The notes below the pieces were generated by a model. That model made no database searches and was not told the DNA's origin. It saw nothing but the letters and a program-made list of their open reading frames with translations. Below, in pieces: positions 26,421 through 34,578 of a stretch of 64,000 nucleotides of DNA. The position numbers and the translations under genes were made by a program. The number at the start of each line of letters is the position of its first letter. Position 1 is the stretch's first letter. Origin of the DNA: Flavihumibacter sp. ZG627 (GTDB taxonomy: Bacteria > Bacteroidota > Bacteroidia > Chitinophagales > Chitinophagaceae); assembly GCF_000814325.1 (NCBI RefSeq), contig NZ_JPHF01000004.1, positions 420,908-484,907 of the forward strand, written 5' to 3'.

Positions 26421-27773
26421 CTATCTAAGCCAGGTTTCCGGGTTCAGGTTTACGTTCTTATCATTTGTTATAAGGAATTCAAGCTCTCCCCTTCCCGCGT
26501 CCTTCTCATCAAGGCGGCCAATTGACTGGCCGGTCTTGATCTGCTGGCCTTTGCTTACCGAAACGGAAGAGAGATTACTATAGGTGGTGAAATATTTACC
26601 GTGGCGAAGAATAACCCCCTGAACCGGACCTACTGAAATCACATAGGAAACCTCACCATCGAATACTGCCTTTATGGTACTGCCTGCATCAGCTTCAATG
26701 GTTATACCCGGATTATCATAATCAACCGTTAGTCCCTCATATCGATTTCTTCCAAATTTCATCGCTATCCTTCCTGCATTCACCGGCCAGGGCAAACTGC
26801 CTTTATTTTTTTCGAAATTATCAGACACAAGCTTTACTTCATCACGGTTATCGAAAACGCTCAGGGGCTTTGTTGCAGCTGGTTTCTCTGCGGGTTTTTC
26901 AACGGGCGTTACAGGCCTGGCAACTACTGTTCCCGATTTGGCTGCTTCATCTGCGTCTTTCTTAGCGGTTGCGGCAGCAGCCTTCCGTGCTGCATCTTCT
27001 TTAGCCTTTCTTTCTTTCTCAATAGCAGCAACACGTTTCCTTTCTGCATCCACTTCACGCCTGATCGCTGCACTAAGAGCATTTCGAAGGGCGTTATCCT
27101 GTTTACGCTTCGCGGCCATGTCTTTGAGCAATTCCTTTTCCTGTCCCTTGATCTTACTCACTACAGCATCCTTCTCCTTTCTCTCGTCCTGCAATACCTT
27201 GAATTGTTTATTCTGCTCTTCCAATGCAGAGCTTTTCTGCTGTTTGCTCTGGTTGAGATTGGCGATCTTCTGTTCAAGTTGTGTTTGCGTGTTCTTAATA
27301 TTTACTGCCTGCTGTTCACGATAGGCACGGTATGATTTGAGATATGCTACGCGTTTCAATGCATCATTAAAACTGCCTGCAGAAAATATGAAATTCACAA
27401 AATCATAATTGCTCCGGTTCTTATACGCATAAACAACACTCTTTTCATACTGAAGACGAAGCGTATCTAATTCGCTCCGGAGTTTTACAATATCACGCCA
27501 GTGCGAATTGATATTGCCCTGGATAAGATTGATCTGTTGATTCACATTTCGGATCTGGGCCTCACGCAACCTTATTTTCTTTTGCACAATATTCAGCGCC
27601 GAGAGGCTCTGTCGCTTGTACTTTTTTGTTTCATCCAATTGCTTTCGCAGGGCATCGATCTCGCGCTGGATCTCAGCCTGCTTTTTCTTCAGATCCGCAC
27701 TGCTTTGGCTCTGGGCATAGGCACCACCAATGGAAACCATTACAATGAAGAGGAGAAGGATTTTTTTTATCAT
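26421..27773 (-). CDS. EnvC-like murein hydrolase activator / M23 domain protein
   Basis: This 450-residue periplasmic protein has a signal peptide (MIKKILLLFIVMVSIGGAYA), a long coiled coil (about residues 22-245, rich in K, Q, E and R), an Ala/Lys-rich linker and a C-terminal LytM/M23 domain (about 330-450). The M23 part contains GRNRYEGLTVDYDNPGI, VISVGPVQGVILRHGKYF and GELEFLITNDKNVNLNPETW. The canonical zinc ligands (HxxxD and HxH) look replaced by N or other residues, so it likely activates amidases rather than cuts peptidoglycan, as EnvC does. It belongs with the DUF4292 and dut genes upstream on the minus strand. Confidence 0.82.
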   Translation of the reverse strand: MIKKILLLFIVMVSIGGAYAQSQSSADLKKKQAEIQREIDALRKQLDETKKYKRQSLSALNIVQKKIRLREAQIRNVNQQINLIQGNINSHWRDIVKLRSELDTLRLQYEKSVVYAYKNRSNYDFVNFIFSAGSFNDALKRVAYLKSYRAYREQQAVNIKNTQTQLEQKIANLNQSKQQKSSALEEQNKQFKVLQDERKEKDAVVSKIKGQEKELLKDMAAKRKQDNALRNALSAAIRREVDAERKRVAAIEKERKAKEDAARKAAAATAKKDADEAAKSGTVVARPVTPVEKPAEKPAATKPLSVFDNRDEVKLVSDNFEKNKGSLPWPVNAGRIAMKFGRNRYEGLTVDYDNPGITIEADAGSTIKAVFDGEVSYVISVGPVQGVILRHGKYFTTYSNLSSVSVSKGQQIKTGQSIGRLDEKDAGRGELEFLITNDKNVNLNPETWLR

Positions 27774-27821
27774 GCAGATTCAATTGATGACGGAATGTTT
27801 CAAATATAAAACCCTTAGGTT

Positions 27822-28637
27822 TTACTGAACGCTATAATTTTTCGGAACTGCGAAAGGATAGTTTAAACTTTCGTTAAAGATGAACTGTTTGAACTCCATC
27901 TGAACTTCGAGCCTGTTCTTTTCCGCAAGCACGATCTTTCTTACCGTGGCAAATGGATTTGCTGCTGTAGGTGCGTATCCACTATAATTCAATTCACTTG
28001 TTCGACTCCTTTTCGGATTGATATCATCCAGTTTTACATGTTCTAGCAGGAAATTTTCTTTATTAATAGTCATGAGGTTCTTAAAGAAATCCCCAACACT
28101 GGTAAGGGTGATCGATGATCCGCTGTTCTTGTAAGAAATAATATTACTGTCGAGGAATACCGGATTCCCGATGATAAGATCCTGCATCGTATTGAAATCA
28201 AATGGCAATTGTGCGATCTCCTCCAGGTACTCGACCGATCTGTATTGCACCACCTTATCTTTTTTATTCAGCAGTTTCACACTATCGGGTGTGATCATAA
28301 GCCTGAAGGCTTCATAACTGAAAACGGTGGCGTTGATACTTAGCCAGATCACACTATCTTTTTTCATTCGCACAAAAACGGTGAGTTCGGGCCCCTTGCC
28401 ATCCTTGTCCCAGTATTCCACCTTCATCTTTCCGGAAAATGTATTGAAGTCCACCTTATTCTTCTCTACCGAACGAAAAACCTCATTGATATAGCGAACT
28501 GAATCGGCATGGGCATCAGCCAGAAGAGTAGTAGCCGTATCCTTTTTGCTGATAACGGTGTTGATCTTTTTTGTTGTGCGGCATGCTGCAGACATTAATA
28601 AAACCATTGCCGTAACTATATATACAATACTCTTCAT
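27822..28637 (-). CDS. DUF4292 lipoprotein
   Basis: This 271-residue protein has a lipoprotein signal with the lipobox LMSAAC (Cys19). The mature part has SGKMKVEYWDKDGKGPELTVFVRMKKDSVIW, then PDSVKLLNKKDKVVQYRSVEYL. The C-terminal strand-rich region ends LNYPFAVPKNYSV. This is the DUF4292 family, Bacteroidota lipoproteins with a LolA-like look and unknown function. It follows dut by 3 bases and precedes the EnvC-like gene by 48. That order is common in the phylum, often with a TPR protein between dut and DUF4292; no TPR gene is present here. Confidence 0.8.
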   Translation of the reverse strand: MKSIVYIVTAMVLLMSAACRTTKKINTVISKKDTATTLLADAHADSVRYINEVFRSVEKNKVDFNTFSGKMKVEYWDKDGKGPELTVFVRMKKDSVIWLSINATVFSYEAFRLMITPDSVKLLNKKDKVVQYRSVEYLEEIAQLPFDFNTMQDLIIGNPVFLDSNIISYKNSGSSITLTSVGDFFKNLMTINKENFLLEHVKLDDINPKRSRTSELNYSGYAPTAANPFATVRKIVLAEKNRLEVQMEFKQFIFNESLNYPFAVPKNYSVQ

Positions 28638-28640
28638 GCG

Positions 28641-29075
28641 CTAAGATTTTCCTGTATGACCAAATCCGCCTGCATCGCGGGTAGTTGCAGTCAATGACTC
28701 AACCTGCTCCCATTCCACACGCTCCACTTTCTGCACTACCATCTGTGCGATCCGGTCTCCGGGATATATGACTTGCGTTTCATGCGAAAGATTGATCAGG
28801 ATAACTTTTATTTCTCCACGATAATCAGCATCTATCGTGCCCGGACTATTCAAACAGGTGATACCCTGCTTAATTGCCAGTCCGCTGCGTGGCCTTATCT
28901 GCGCTTCATAGCCCTCCGGAATTTCAATAAACAAACCGGTTGGCACCAGGGTTCTCTGCAAAGGTTCAATAGTCAATACTTCTTTCAGCTCTGCCCTGAG
29001 GTCCATCCCGGAAGAACCGGAAGTGGCATAGGCTGGTAAGGGATGTGATGATTCATTAACGATTCTGATAAGCAT
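28641..29075 (-). CDS. dut: dUTP diphosphatase
   Basis: This 144-residue trimeric enzyme hydrolyses dUTP to dUMP and keeps uracil out of DNA. Visible motifs are SGMDLRAEL (motif 1), [12 protein letters not shown] (motif 2), [15 protein letters not shown] (motif 3), [10 protein letters not shown] (motif 4) and the C-terminal [12 protein letters not shown] (motif 5), so all five are intact. The start at 29075 ([14 protein letters not shown]) is chosen to fit the family N-terminus. An upstream ATG at 29099 would add 8 residues and overlap ispF. The gene follows ispF closely and precedes the DUF4292 gene. Confidence 0.95.
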   Translation of the reverse strand: MLIRIVNESSHPLPAYATSGSSGMDLRAELKEVLTIEPLQRTLVPTGLFIEIPEGYEAQIRPRSGLAIKQGITCLNSPGTIDADYRGEIKVILINLSHETQVIYPGDRIAQMVVQKVERVEWEQVESLTATTRDAGGFGHTGKS

Positions 29076-29085
29076 ATTGCTGATG

Positions 29086-29571
29086 TTATTGATCTCCATT
29101 CTTAACAAGTAATACAGTAGCATAGGCAACCAAACCTTCTTCGCGACCAACAAAGCCCATGGTTTCTGTTGTAGTTGCTTTTATAGAAATATCTTCCTGC
29201 CCGATGTGAAGGATGAAGGCAATGGTCTCCCGCATCTGTAATGAATACTTCATGATCTTAGGTGCTTCGAGGCAGAGTGAGCTATCAATATTCACGATGG
29301 AATAACCCCGTTCACGAATCAGCCCAAAGCATTTCTGCAGGAGAATTTTACTATCTATATCCTTGTAGGCAGGATCAGTATTCGGGAAATGCATTCCGAT
29401 ATCGCCGAGGCTCAGCGCCCCTAGCATGCCATCACAAATGGCATGCAACAGAACATCGGCATCACTGTGACCAACAGATCCTTTATGGTGGGGAATCTTA
29501 ATGCCGCCGATCACGAGTTCGCGGCCTTCCGCCAACTGATGAAAATCAATTCCAAATCCGATTCTGTACAT
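29086..29571 (-). CDS. ispF: 2-C-methyl-D-erythritol 2,4-cyclodiphosphate synthase
   Basis: This 161-residue enzyme of the MEP isoprenoid pathway forms the cyclodiphosphate from CDP-ME 2-phosphate. GFGIDFHQL at the N-terminus gives metal ligands D9 and H11, and [15 protein letters not shown] gives H43. [18 protein letters not shown] and the C-terminal [15 protein letters not shown] are typical. Its stop is 10 bases before the dut start, so ispF and dut are likely cotranscribed. A 14-bp palindrome lies 32-45 bp upstream of its start. Confidence 0.95.
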   Translation of the reverse strand: MYRIGFGIDFHQLAEGRELVIGGIKIPHHKGSVGHSDADVLLHAICDGMLGALSLGDIGMHFPNTDPAYKDIDSKILLQKCFGLIRERGYSIVNIDSSLCLEAPKIMKYSLQMRETIAFILHIGQEDISIKATTTETMGFVGREEGLVAYATVLLVKNGDQ

Positions 29572-29602
29572 AGTTTTTTTTTAAACCCGTCTGACGCCTT
29601 TC

Positions 29603-29616
29603 CTGACATATGTCAG
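29603..29616. promoter_or_regulatory. Perfect 14-bp palindrome upstream of ispF
   Basis: ctgacatatgtcag is its own reverse complement. It lies in the 111-base gap between porV and ispF, upstream of the ispF start at 29571. The core gacatatgtc recurs in the operator region of the RES/Xre antitoxin. A regulator site is possible but unproven. Confidence 0.45.
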
Positions 29617-29633
29617 ATGGGTATATAAAAATG

Positions 29634-29663
29634 CAAACGTCCCGCAAAGATGCAGGACGTTTG
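29634..29663 (-). terminator. Hairpin terminator of porV
   Basis: Arms caaacgtcc (29634-29642) and ggacgtttg (29655-29663) form a perfect 9-bp stem with two further pairs inside. It lies 20 bases downstream of the porV stop on the minus strand, separating porV from ispF. Confidence 0.8.
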
Positions 29664-29682
29664 TCTATTTTCATCGATAAAC

Positions 29683-30855
29683 TTATTCTTCGGAGAAGCC
29701 GGCACCGGCTGCATCGCCGCTGAGGTCAAAGATCAGGCTGAACCGGAGTGTGTTGGAAAGCGGGTTCTGGTTTACCCCGCTACCCGATGGTACAATATAA
29801 GAGAGGTTGAGCCCAAATACATTATAACGGATACCGGCACCAACGGTGAAATATTTCCGGTTACCTTTTGTTTTATCCTCATAAAAATATCCGGCACGCA
29901 AAGCAAACTGCTCCTGGTACCAATATTCAATACCTGTTGATGCGGTGAATTCCCTGAGCTCTTCGCCACCGCCACCCGGCGCATCACCAAAAGAGCTGAA
30001 CCAACTGCTCACAACTGATTTCTGACGATAATTAACCAATCCGGCTGAATCTCCCACTGAAGGCGGAGTTGGAACCATGAGTTTATTGAGATCGAGTGCA
30101 AAGGTCATCTTATTGCTTTCATCAAATACTTTGGTGTAAGCACCTCCCAGACCAAGGTTGGCGGGAATAAAATCTTTCTGTGTTGCGTCGGTGGTATAAC
30201 CAATTTTGGAACCCAGGTTTGTTAGCGTGGCGCCTGCACTCCAGCCGCTTCCTGCTTCATCCTGACCATTGTAGTAAAAACTAAGGTCACCGGCAACAGC
30301 ATTACCCGCTTTGTAAGTGGTTCCATTAACATTCTGTCCGCCTGCCAGGTTAGAATAGATATATCGAAGGGCGATACCCATACCGATCTGGTCAGAAAGT
30401 TTACGAGAATAGCCGAGGTCAATTCCAAATTCCCTTGGGCGGAAAGAACCAAATTCATTTCCAAGATTATCCGTGAACTGTATATTACCCAGGTTGAAAT
30501 ACCGCATAGAACTGGATACCGCCTGGAGGTCATCGATCTTTCTGTAGGCACTTAAGGATGCCATATAAACATCATTCAAACCGAGGCGTTTCAACCATGG
30601 CGTATAGGTTAGCGAAACCTGCATATCGCTGGTGTTGAAAGGCGTTTTAGCAAGGTTCCAGAATGGGCTGTTCACATCAGCATTGGTAGCAATGCCTGTT
30701 TCACCCATCCCCCCTGCACGCGCGTCGGGCGATATTCTCAAAAAAGGAACGGCTGTTGTAACTACGTTGATTGGTTCGGTCTGCGAAAAGGCCTCAGATA
30801 CAGTGACCCCGGCCAGCGCCAGCGCCATCGATAAGTGTAGAAGCTTTTGTTTCAT
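29683..30855 (-). CDS. porV: Type IX secretion outer-membrane protein PorV
   Basis: This 390-residue outer-membrane barrel has a signal peptide (MKQKLLHLSMALALAGVTVS, cleavage after AFSQ). The PorV/LptO signature follows: VPFLRISPDARAGGMGETG, then SPFWNLAKTPF. The rest has alternating beta-barrel strands and ends FDLSGDAAGAGF. PorV shuttles T9SS cargo from the translocon to the attachment complex, working with the sortase PorU. The porU gene lies directly upstream. The start at 30855 is chosen for the signal peptide. The 165-base gap to porU contains a long-range inverted repeat and may hold an extra promoter. Confidence 0.93.
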   Translation of the reverse strand: MKQKLLHLSMALALAGVTVSEAFSQTEPINVVTTAVPFLRISPDARAGGMGETGIATNADVNSPFWNLAKTPFNTSDMQVSLTYTPWLKRLGLNDVYMASLSAYRKIDDLQAVSSSMRYFNLGNIQFTDNLGNEFGSFRPREFGIDLGYSRKLSDQIGMGIALRYIYSNLAGGQNVNGTTYKAGNAVAGDLSFYYNGQDEAGSGWSAGATLTNLGSKIGYTTDATQKDFIPANLGLGGAYTKVFDESNKMTFALDLNKLMVPTPPSVGDSAGLVNYRQKSVVSSWFSSFGDAPGGGGEELREFTASTGIEYWYQEQFALRAGYFYEDKTKGNRKYFTVGAGIRYNVFGLNLSYIVPSGSGVNQNPLSNTLRFSLIFDLSGDAAGAGFSEE

Positions 30856-30919
30856 GTGATTGTTCTTTCTTTTAGTGATACACATGAAACGCCCGGGAAA
30901 TGCCCGTAGACAAAAAGGT

Positions 30920-30978
30920 ATTTACCCTCTGATCGGTTCAGGGATGCCTGGTCGTTTCAATAAAATCTTAGGGTAAAT
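30920..30978 (-). other. Long-range inverted repeat in the porU-porV gap
   Basis: atttaccct (30920-30928) and agggtaaat (30970-30978) are a perfect 9-bp inverted pair, 41 bases apart. On the minus strand the pair would lie in the leader of porV if transcription starts at or before the TACTTTAG box (30995-31002, one mismatch to TAnnTTTG). Function is unknown. Confidence 0.35.
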
Positions 30979-31020
30979 TTTTCTCTATAAGCGGCTAAAG
31001 TAATAATTATATTTACCATA

Positions 31021-34000
31021 TCAAAACCGGAGCAGCTTACTTACTGCCACGGCCTCTTTTCCGTTAGCTGTTCTCACACGAAGCCGACAAACATAAATGC
31101 CCGGCGCAAGCCGTTTTCCCTGTTGATCAGCTCCATTCCAATCCATGTAGGAACGATTTGCACTGACAATTATTGTACCGTTTATTTTTTTCAGAAGCTG
31201 TCCATTAATGGAGAAAATATCCATTTCTGCCTGTAAAGCGCCATTTTTCTGATTTGAGCTTATTACAAAGCGCACCACCCCGGAAGATGGATTAGGCCAT
31301 ATTGCCAGCTCCTCTACCAACAGCTCATCCCTTACCTTAAAACTGATTGTTTTCTCCGAACTATTATTGAGCAGGTCCCATGCCTTGATCCTGAGGCTAT
31401 AACTGCCCTCGGGCAGTTCTGGTAAATGGTAAATCAGTTTGCCAGACTTATATGTATCCGTGTCGGCTTCAAAAAACCGGTTGAGTATGATTTCAGAAGC
31501 AGGATCATTATTTATAATAAGGGAGATATCATGTCCTATCCCATTACCCAGCACATTGATACCAGAACTGTCGGCCAGTGAAACCATCAACAGGGGTGAT
31601 GCCCCAACGGTTGCCCCTTCCCGGAAACTGCTGTCATTCAGCCAGATCCGGATTTCAGGACCTTCCTGATCTGAGGGAGGTATCACCGAACCTGCAATCA
31701 CTATATTAGAGTAAGATCCCCTTGCATCTTCCGCCTCACTCATTGCATAATAGCTGACGCGTACATTACCCAAACTATAATTGATATCCTTCGGAACCAG
31801 AAAGCTGAAGCTGAATTTTCCATTAATAACACTGGCCTTACCCCTGAAAATAGAGCGGTCCTGTACCTCAAAAGACTGGACCGGGCTCCCGGGATCATTA
31901 CCAAGCGTTTTGATTTCATAGGGCCTGTCGAGCACCTGGGGGTAAACAGTTCCATTGAAACCATTCAGTACCTGTCCGTTTCCATCACTGATAATTCCTT
32001 CCACTTTTACTTCCTGAAGGGCTTTTAAAGTATCGGCGCCTGACCCCGCCGGCTTCCCGTTTACATGGGTAGTAATCACCTGGTGGCGGGGGAAGGCCAG
32101 GGTCATGGCAGGATCACCTAAGAGCAAAAATTTCCTGTTATTGAAGATATCACCTGAGGTTTGATAGGTTTTATTCTTGGCGGCCATCACCGCCTGGCCC
32201 AGTGACCTGAAATGACCACCTGGCTGAGGTTCCAGGGCTGCCTGCAGATAATTCCGGTTCATAATCCTGTTGCTGAAGGCAAAGACCAGTCGCGTAGTTG
32301 TCATCAATGCGATGGCGCCACCCGCCGGCTTCAGGAGCAGGTATTCACCCAGAGAATTGATAGCCGGGTTGTCGAAGGGAGCAAAATCGCAGGTAGCCGT
32401 AATAAACAAAGGCAGCTTCCCACCCTGCTCCCAGCCATCTACAATATCCCTGTCCAAAACTACCTCTTCTGCCAGTCGCCTGAAACCACCGTGACCACTA
32501 TAATTCCAGATCAATACCCCCTTCTGCATCCTTTCGGCCAGCTGCTGGTTTACCGCGGGATACCTGCTTCCTCCCGCATCACTCTGCTGGGGAAAGGCAT
32601 CGAGGTAAATTTTCTGTTGCAGTATGCCCGGGTTGGTAGCCAGCGCTACTCCTGCAATGTCTTCCGCATCCTGCAGGTGGAGATTATTGTCTTCGTCATC
32701 AGCGATCAATAATAATTCATTCCGCCATTCGCCCATAACGGCAGGATCATGATAAGCGATTATCTTATTAATATAATGATCAGCTGATTCAGGGTCAGAA
32801 ACCGGGATGCGGCCAATAGCGAGGTCTAATAAATTGGTAATGAGCCCTGAGTTTATATCCTCCTGGTCGTCAAGAAAGCCGAAATAATCATCCGTCACAT
32901 AACTGGAGAGCGGGTCGAGCGAAAAGCTGCTCTGGTAAGATGGTACCCAGTTGCGTCTTCCCTCTTTCCCTTTAAAATCATAGTTAGCATCTCCCAACAA
33001 CAGCAGGTATCGGGGTGAGTGACTTGTATCGGCTCCAGCCCTGTCGTAAAACATCTTCATGAAATTCCTGATGGCAGTTGGAGTGGGTTGCCCGGCCCCA
33101 AACTCATGATATACTGCCTCAGTATTCACCACCAGGCAGTTCAAGCCATCATGCTGCCGATGCCAGTTGGCCAGTTTGTTAGCGGCCTGCTCCAATTGGG
33201 GTGGGGAGATGATCACCATTTCGGGAATATCTTCCCCATGTAGGTCCTGGTTGTTTACCACTCCCTTTAAAACAGGTTCCATTGGTTGGGAAAAAGCAAT
33301 ATATTCTTCGGGCTTTTCATGATGATCATTAAAATGTAGGCTATCATTTGTCCTAACCAATGGAATTTCTACAGGTTCCAGGGCATCGCTAACACGCCAA
33401 ACCCTGGTATCTGCTGATGCAGAAAGCGAGTAACGGGCAGTCTGGCCTTTACCGATGCCCGTCCAGCTCCTGAAATCCAACTGGCGCCCCGCTGCCAGTT
33501 TAAGTTCACAGGTGGCCCGCACCGAAAAGTAATCGAGCCAGCCGATAGCCGAAGAATTGGACGACTGGAACTGGTAAACCAACTCCAGGTTATTTCCCGC
33601 ATTGTCGGGCAAGGTTATAGTTCCGCCCTGGCGGTTTTCCCGGGCAAACAGATCGAGGTTGGAAGATGATATTGCCGCCACGGTTTGGGTGAACAGGTTT
33701 TGACCTCCCAGCGTTATAGCAAAGCTGGAAGAACTACCCACTGCCCGGGCGGCTACCTGCGACATAACATGAACTTCTGACCCGGCCACCGGAGAAGAAA
33801 TTGGAATACTGAAACTGGCGCGGGTGATACCATCAGCCAGGAAACGCTCTCCAAACCATTGCTGCCCGCTGCTCAGCAGGTTGAAGGAATCTTTCTCGTA
33901 ATGATACCTGTATTGGTAACTATTAATCTGGTGATCAGCTATTTGTGGAAGCTGGGGGGAAGCAATTCGTTTGCCATTTCCCCCGGTGGTAAGGTAAACA

Positions 34001-34428
34001 TAGGTGGTATCACTATATATATTGGTGTGGCGAGTGTAGGTTCTTAAAACGGTATCCCGCTCCCAGCGATGAGGGCCTGCTGCATAAAACAGAATATGAT
34101 CATTCGTATCAAAGCTGCCATCCCCCCCATCATTCACCCCGATGGCCATCTCCTGGAGATCATCTGAATAATCACTGTTATTAGCCTCTCCAGCCAGCCC
34201 GCCGCGGTTGCCATAGAGCCTGATTTCGCTGGAAGGAAGAGGGATAGTGAATCCCATCTGCCCCAGCTGACCGCCATCAAGCCGGTAAACACCCGATGAA
34301 GTGATCCCCAGTTGGAACCATTTACCTGAAGCCAGAACAGAATGGGGTGAATAACTCCTTTGCGCGTAAAGCACGCCGGAAGCCAGCAAGAGCAGGAATA
34401 ACAGAAGATTTCTGAGGCCGCGAACCAT
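31021..34428 (-). CDS. porU: Type IX secretion sortase PorU
   Basis: This 1135-residue C25 (gingipain-like) cysteine peptidase is the T9SS sortase: it removes C-terminal signals from secreted proteins and helps attach them to the surface lipid. It has a signal peptide (MVRGLRNLLLFLLLLASGVLYA). The peptidase domain lies near 395-770. The catalytic pair is visible as His646 in NYSGHGGFRRL and Cys680 in TATCDFAPFDNP, about 34 residues apart as in gingipains. The C-terminus has Ig-like strands and a T9SS-type sorting region (LAIWPNPSSGVVRF; GKRLAPGIYVCRLRV), as in known PorU proteins. It is divergent from gldJ and followed by porV. Confidence 0.93.
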   Translation of the reverse strand: MVRGLRNLLLFLLLLASGVLYAQRSYSPHSVLASGKWFQLGITSSGVYRLDGGQLGQMGFTIPLPSSEIRLYGNRGGLAGEANNSDYSDDLQEMAIGVNDGGDGSFDTNDHILFYAAGPHRWERDTVLRTYTRHTNIYSDTTYVYLTTGGNGKRIASPQLPQIADHQINSYQYRYHYEKDSFNLLSSGQQWFGERFLADGITRASFSIPISSPVAGSEVHVMSQVAARAVGSSSSFAITLGGQNLFTQTVAAISSSNLDLFARENRQGGTITLPDNAGNNLELVYQFQSSNSSAIGWLDYFSVRATCELKLAAGRQLDFRSWTGIGKGQTARYSLSASADTRVWRVSDALEPVEIPLVRTNDSLHFNDHHEKPEEYIAFSQPMEPVLKGVVNNQDLHGEDIPEMVIISPPQLEQAANKLANWHRQHDGLNCLVVNTEAVYHEFGAGQPTPTAIRNFMKMFYDRAGADTSHSPRYLLLLGDANYDFKGKEGRRNWVPSYQSSFSLDPLSSYVTDDYFGFLDDQEDINSGLITNLLDLAIGRIPVSDPESADHYINKIIAYHDPAVMGEWRNELLLIADDEDNNLHLQDAEDIAGVALATNPGILQQKIYLDAFPQQSDAGGSRYPAVNQQLAERMQKGVLIWNYSGHGGFRRLAEEVVLDRDIVDGWEQGGKLPLFITATCDFAPFDNPAINSLGEYLLLKPAGGAIALMTTTRLVFAFSNRIMNRNYLQAALEPQPGGHFRSLGQAVMAAKNKTYQTSGDIFNNRKFLLLGDPAMTLAFPRHQVITTHVNGKPAGSGADTLKALQEVKVEGIISDGNGQVLNGFNGTVYPQVLDRPYEIKTLGNDPGSPVQSFEVQDRSIFRGKASVINGKFSFSFLVPKDINYSLGNVRVSYYAMSEAEDARGSYSNIVIAGSVIPPSDQEGPEIRIWLNDSSFREGATVGASPLLMVSLADSSGINVLGNGIGHDISLIINNDPASEIILNRFFEADTDTYKSGKLIYHLPELPEGSYSLRIKAWDLLNNSSEKTISFKVRDELLVEELAIWPNPSSGVVRFVISSNQKNGALQAEMDIFSINGQLLKKINGTIIVSANRSYMDWNGADQQGKRLAPGIYVCRLRVRTANGKEAVAVSKLLRF

Positions 34429-34494
34429 AGACCTGTAAAAGTAGGATAATATGCAAGCGTTTTAAGATTTTGGCAAGAGTATTGATTATCTAAA

Positions 34495-34514
34495 CTGACT
34501 ATATTCGCAGTCAG
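34495..34514 (+). promoter_or_regulatory. Inverted repeat over a possible gldJ promoter box
   Basis: ctgact (34495-34500) and agtcag (34509-34514) form a 6-bp inverted repeat that brackets TATATTCG (34501-34508 reads atattcgc; the box begins at the T of 34500). That box has one mismatch to TAnnTTTG. It lies 65-85 bp upstream of gldJ and could be a promoter with an overlapping operator. Confidence 0.3.
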
Positions 34515-34578
34515 CTTTTAACATACTACACAATAAACGGGACAGGCACCCGTTATTAGTGTCTAAAACCCAGCTTAA

